From Methanomicrobiales archaeon (GTDB taxonomy: Archaea > Halobacteriota > Methanomicrobia > Methanomicrobiales > Methanoculleaceae): a stretch of 8,432 nt of DNA. The DNA is taken from positions 1 to 8,432 of the forward strand of contig JAAZOW010000254.1 of the NCBI GenBank assembly GCA_012797575.1. Direction: 5' to 3'. The notes beneath the pieces were generated by a model. The model was given only the letters and a program-made list of their open reading frames with translations. It ran no database searches and was not told where the DNA came from. Both the position numbers and the translations under genes were made by a program. Positions 6,211-8,432 of this stretch are shown here, piece after piece; positions within the stretch are counted from its first letter, which is position 1; each line of letters opens with the position of its first letter.

Positions 6211-6797
6211 TCTACCGTCTCTACGAGAAGTATCTCCTCCGCGACCTCCGCACGTTCCCGGAGCAGATCTGTTTTATGATCACCGAGCAGGATATGCTCG
6301 ACGCACCGGGTAACCTCTATCTCGCCGTCCAGTGGTGCCGCGATCTCGGGATTGGAAGCGTCATGTTCCACATCAGCACCGATGATCCCGTACGGCTGGA
6401 GCGTTGTCTTTCGCAGATCCGAAGGATCTCCTTGATCGCTCGCCTGACCCTGCATTACCGGGATGGGCAGGAGATCAGCGGGGAGGGTATGGATGTGACG
6501 GTGGCGATCGGGAAGAGTGGCCGGGAGGAGATCGCTGACTGCGTGAGGAGGATGGCCGAGGATGGGGTGGATCCGGCATCGGTCGATGAGAGGCTGCTTG
6601 AGTCGTATCTCACGTTCAAGTATGAGCCGGATCTGGTCATCAAGACCGGCGCTGACCACCTGACCGATTTTCTCATCTGGCAGTCGGTCTACTCCGAGCT
6701 CTTCTTCCTCGACGTGAACTGGGCGCTTCTGCGAAAAGTGGATTTCCTCAGAGCGCTCAGGGATTTCCAGTCCAGAGCGAGGCGGTTTGGGGAGTAG
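6207..6797 (+). CDS. Catalytically degenerate cis-prenyltransferase paralogue, probable NgBR-like partner subunit
   Basis: 196 residues, shorter than catalytic UppS proteins (about 230-260). The N-terminus VIYRLYEKYLLRDLRTFP parallels that of the convergent catalytic paralogue. The C-terminal half keeps family motifs SGREEIADCVRRM (104-116), DLVIKTG (142-148), FLIWQSVYSELFF (155-167) and ends FQSRARRFGE with an RxG at 193-195. Lost are the DGNGRWA motif (Thr26 falls where the catalytic Asp belongs, within FMITEQDMLD), FSTEN (HISTDD instead, 55-60) and the second Arg and Ser of RTGxxxRxS (KTGADHLTD). That pattern matches the non-catalytic NgBR/Nus1 subunit of heteromeric cis-prenyltransferases. 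The GTG at 6207 overlaps the polX stop as GTGA and follows GGAG (6195-6198) by 8 bases; a GTG at 6198 is an alternative adding three residues. It ends in tandem stops TAG TGA, 20 bp from the convergent gene. Confidence 0.8.
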   Translation: MIYRLYEKYLLRDLRTFPEQICFMITEQDMLDAPGNLYLAVQWCRDLGIGSVMFHISTDDPVRLERCLSQIRRISLIARLTLHYRDGQEISGEGMDVTVAIGKSGREEIADCVRRMAEDGVDPASVDERLLESYLTFKYEPDLVIKTGADHLTDFLIWQSVYSELFFLDVNWALLRKVDFLRALRDFQSRARRFGE

Positions 6798-6817
6798 TGA
6801 TGCCTCCCGGTGCATCG

Positions 6818-7585
6818 CTACCCGTGCTTCTTGAGGTGCATGCGCTGATCGTAGACGCGGATCGCCCGCAGAAGATCGATCTTTCGGAATGCCGGCCAGT
6901 AGGGGGCACAGAAATAGACGGCGGACTCGTGGCCGTTTGCGAGCCAGGGGAGGAAGTTGGATGTCCGGTAGTCGTTGCCGGTGCGGATGATCAGATCGAC
7001 GGGGGGGATGGGCGCTCCCCGGTTGAGGTGGGTTTCAACGGTCGTGGGGTTGATGATCCCGGGATCGATGAGTCCGGCTTTTACCCCGTCGAGGATCGAC
7101 CGGGCGGCATGCACGATCTCGTTTCGCCCCCCGTAGGCGAGTGCGACGTTGATGAAGTAGTCAGCGTAGTGTAATGTTGCCGCTTCGGCCGCTTCGATGG
7201 TTGCAAGGAGGTCGTCGGGGAGGAGAGAGCGGTCGCCGATCATCTGCACCCGGATATGGTTTCTATGCACCCGCTCGTCGGTCAGGATTGCCGTGAACTT
7301 TTTTTGGAAGAGTGCGAACAGCGATCTCAATTCGTCCTCATCCCGCCGGAAGTTCTCGGTGGAGAAGGTATAGAGCGTGATGTGTCGCACGCCGAGCTCG
7401 CACGCCCAGTCGAGGACCTGTTCCGTGGTATCGGCTCCAAGCTCGTGCCCGGCCGCCGTGTCAAGTCCTTGGTTCCTGGCAAATCGGCGGTTCCCGTCCT
7501 GGATCACCGCGACGTGCCGGGGGAGATGCCTCACCTGCCACAGAAGGTAGCGCGCGTAGAGGCGTTCGATCGCTGATCGAAGCAT
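6818..7585 (-). CDS. uppS: Cis-prenyltransferase (polyprenyl/undecaprenyl diphosphate synthase, DHDDS-like catalytic subunit)
   Basis: 255 residues. It condenses isopentenyl diphosphate in cis onto an allylic diphosphate to make the long polyprenyl carrier used, as phosphate, for protein glycosylation and envelope glycans. Motifs: AVIQDGNRRFARNQG (26-40) with catalytic Asp30, GHELGA (46-51), LYTFSTENFRR (71-81), ALAYGGRNEIVHAA (148-161), DLIIRTGNDYRTSNFLPW (197-214) with Arg201, Arg207 and Ser209. Unlike homodimeric UppS it lacks the WQxxYxELyF continuation (WLANGHESAVYF instead) and the C-terminal RRFG (it ends DQRMHLKKHG). Both features recall DHDDS and suggest a need for a partner, plausibly the convergent paralogue. 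The ATG at 7583-7585 aligns with that paralogue's start; a frame open upstream would overlap the radical SAM gene by about 100 bp. The start overlaps the preceding stop by one base (TGATG). Confidence 0.93.
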   Translation of the reverse strand: MLRSAIERLYARYLLWQVRHLPRHVAVIQDGNRRFARNQGLDTAAGHELGADTTEQVLDWACELGVRHITLYTFSTENFRRDEDELRSLFALFQKKFTAILTDERVHRNHIRVQMIGDRSLLPDDLLATIEAAEAATLHYADYFINVALAYGGRNEIVHAARSILDGVKAGLIDPGIINPTTVETHLNRGAPIPPVDLIIRTGNDYRTSNFLPWLANGHESAVYFCAPYWPAFRKIDLLRAIRVYDQRMHLKKHG

Positions 7586-8432
7586 CAGAGCGGTGTCACC
7601 TCCACCACCATGCCGCCGTTCGGGTACCGTTCGATGACGTACTTCCTGCCCGGCACCCGGTCGGCGTTGTCGGCGAGCATCCACCACGCCGTCTCGACCT
7701 TTCCATCGTGAATCTCGTATTCGTCTTCACTGAGATCGTCCAGGAATCCGTCAAGAGGGCCCGCCGGTTCGAGGACTCCGTAGACGATCGTCCCGTCATC
7801 TGTCACCTCATCAAACGGACGCGCAGTGTTGGCCGCGATCCGCCTTAGCCGTTCCCTCAGCTGGACCGAGTCTTTGAAGATCGATGTGCAGAAGTGGATC
7901 TTGGGGTCGGGGGGGAGCTCTTCTGCCCACTCTCTGGCACCGAGGACGGCGTTATGCAGTCCGTCCTCGAGCTCGAGTCCGCGCTCGCGCATGGCGGCGG
8001 CGCAGGTCTCGCCCCACTCGAGTTCGTTGATGTTGAGGAAGTCAAGGAGCGGCAGGGCGGCGGCGAGGTTTCCGATCCCGGGGAGTGATGGAACTTCGAT
8101 GCCAATCGAAAAACCCATCCGGCGAGCGAGGATGGCTGACCTGGCGTAGTCGGTATCGAGGATCCGTGGCCAGGAGTCGTGGGGCGGGTGGAGTCGGATC
8201 TCGTCGACGAGCCCCTGCAGGCGTCTGAGCATGGACTCGTCCGGCGCTAGGCCGGTGTAGAGGTGGATGTGGTGGTCCGGGCCGAACTCTTCCTTGAGGA
8301 GTGTGCAGAACTCGACCACACGGTCGAGGACGAGGAGCGGTTCGCCACCGGTGACGCCGGTGCCGAGAGCGCTCATGATCCTGGCCTCCCTGATGATGTC
8401 GGAGTGGGTTGTTATGCTTCGATCGTTTGCGA
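7585..8432 (-). CDS. Radical SAM protein of the COG2108 type (related to pyruvate formate-lyase activating enzyme), N-terminus outside window
   Basis: 282 residues are visible; the frame remains open to the window edge, reading ANDRSITTHSDIIREARI just before Met at 8376, so that Met is not the start. The CxxxCxxC iron-sulphur motif must lie upstream, outside the window. Present are the SAM-binding GTGVTGGEPLL, then VVEFCTLLKEEFGPDHHIHL, LYTGLAP, DEIRLHPPHDSW, SIGIEVPSLPG, LDFLNINELEWGET, IHFCTSIFKDSVQLRERL and DEVTDDGTIVYGVLEP, the order I associate with archaeal COG2108 proteins. The reaction and substrate are not known to me. Its 3' end carries the ribosome site for uppS and its TGA shares a base with the uppS ATG, so the two are co-translated. 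A function in prenyl-lipid or glycan metabolism is possible but rests on context alone. Confidence 0.85.
   Translation of the reverse strand, partial: ANDRSITTHSDIIREARIMSALGTGVTGGEPLLVLDRVVEFCTLLKEEFGPDHHIHLYTGLAPDESMLRRLQGLVDEIRLHPPHDSWPRILDTDYARSAILARRMGFSIGIEVPSLPGIGNLAAALPLLDFLNINELEWGETCAAAMRERGLELEDGLHNAVLGAREWAEELPPDPKIHFCTSIFKDSVQLRERLRRIAANTARPFDEVTDDGTIVYGVLEPAGPLDGFLDDLSEDEYEIHDGKVETAWWMLADNADRVPGRKYVIERYPNGGMVVEVTPL
7596..7603 (-). promoter_or_regulatory. Full-length Shine-Dalgarno for uppS inside the radical SAM gene
   Basis: The minus strand reads GGAGGTGA, a complete match to the 16S rRNA 3' tail, 10 bases before the uppS ATG (7585-7583). It lies in the last codons of the radical SAM gene. 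It supports the short uppS start and translational coupling across the TGATG junction. Confidence 0.75.

Noticed and set aside
6117..6815. 232-codon minus-strand frame opposite the degenerate prenyltransferase
   Set aside because: The plus-strand product aligns with its paralogue and carries family motifs, so the antisense frame is a shadow.
6799..6816. GATGC...GCATC inverted repeat between the convergent prenyltransferase genes, possible bidirectional terminator
   Set aside because: The stem is only 5 bp with an 8-nt loop and there is no T tract on either side, so it is not better than chance.
7299..7305. Run of seven T (A7 in uppS mRNA), possible slippage or frameshift site
   Set aside because: It encodes FQKKF in a well-conserved frame that continues normally; no alternative frame product is evident.
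7586..7687. Longer UppS start overlapping the radical SAM gene
   Set aside because: The extension is low-complexity Arg/Gly, whereas the ATG at 7585 has a perfect ribosome site and aligns with the paralogue's start.

Overview
The window looks like a GC-rich euryarchaeal chromosome, most likely a methanogen of the Methanomicrobiales (Methanoculleus-like). Evidence: a diphthamide-synthesis gene (archaea/eukaryote-specific), a radical SAM protein of the archaeal COG2108 type, a DtxR-FeoA regulator next to a short archaeal FeoB, RecA/KaiC-like proteins, tight operons with GGAGG-type ribosome sites, and a TATA-like element about 26 bp before a start codon. The genus is inferred from gene content and style only. 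No RNA gene, transposon, IS element or CRISPR array is visible.

Layout. (1) Positions 1-4388, all on the minus strand, read as one operon: a DtxR/MntR-type metal regulator with a C-terminal FeoA domain, a small unrecognised 80-residue protein containing a repeat-like insert, the ferrous iron transporter FeoB, a RecA/KaiC-like protein whose nucleotide-binding motifs are degenerate, diphthine synthase Dph5, and the first 25 codons of a further gene. Gaps are 36, 0, 11, 40 and -4 bp. (2) Positions 4389-4530 are the divergent control region, with a 17-bp dyad, a TATA-like box for the plus-strand operon and a weak one for the minus-strand operon. (3) Positions 4531-6797, plus strand: a PolX/PHP protein with an intact PHP metal site but a polymerase palm that appears to have lost two of three catalytic aspartates. 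It overlaps by 4 bp a short, catalytically degenerate cis-prenyltransferase paralogue. (4) Positions 6818-8432, minus strand and convergent: a COG2108 radical SAM protein (N-terminus outside the window) followed with a 1-base overlap by a catalytically competent cis-prenyltransferase (UppS/DHDDS type).

The most interesting object is the convergent pair of cis-prenyltransferase paralogues. One has the catalytic Asp and the diphosphate-binding Arg residues but lacks the C-terminal RxG motif and the WQxxYxEL motif. The other lacks the catalytic Asp but keeps WQxxYxEL and ends in RRFGE. This is the division of labour expected of a DHDDS/NgBR-like heteromeric enzyme making the polyprenyl glycan-carrier lipid. 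The PolX with a broken polymerase site, the repeat-bearing small protein in the iron operon and the pseudo-ATPase between feoB and dph5 also deserve a second look.
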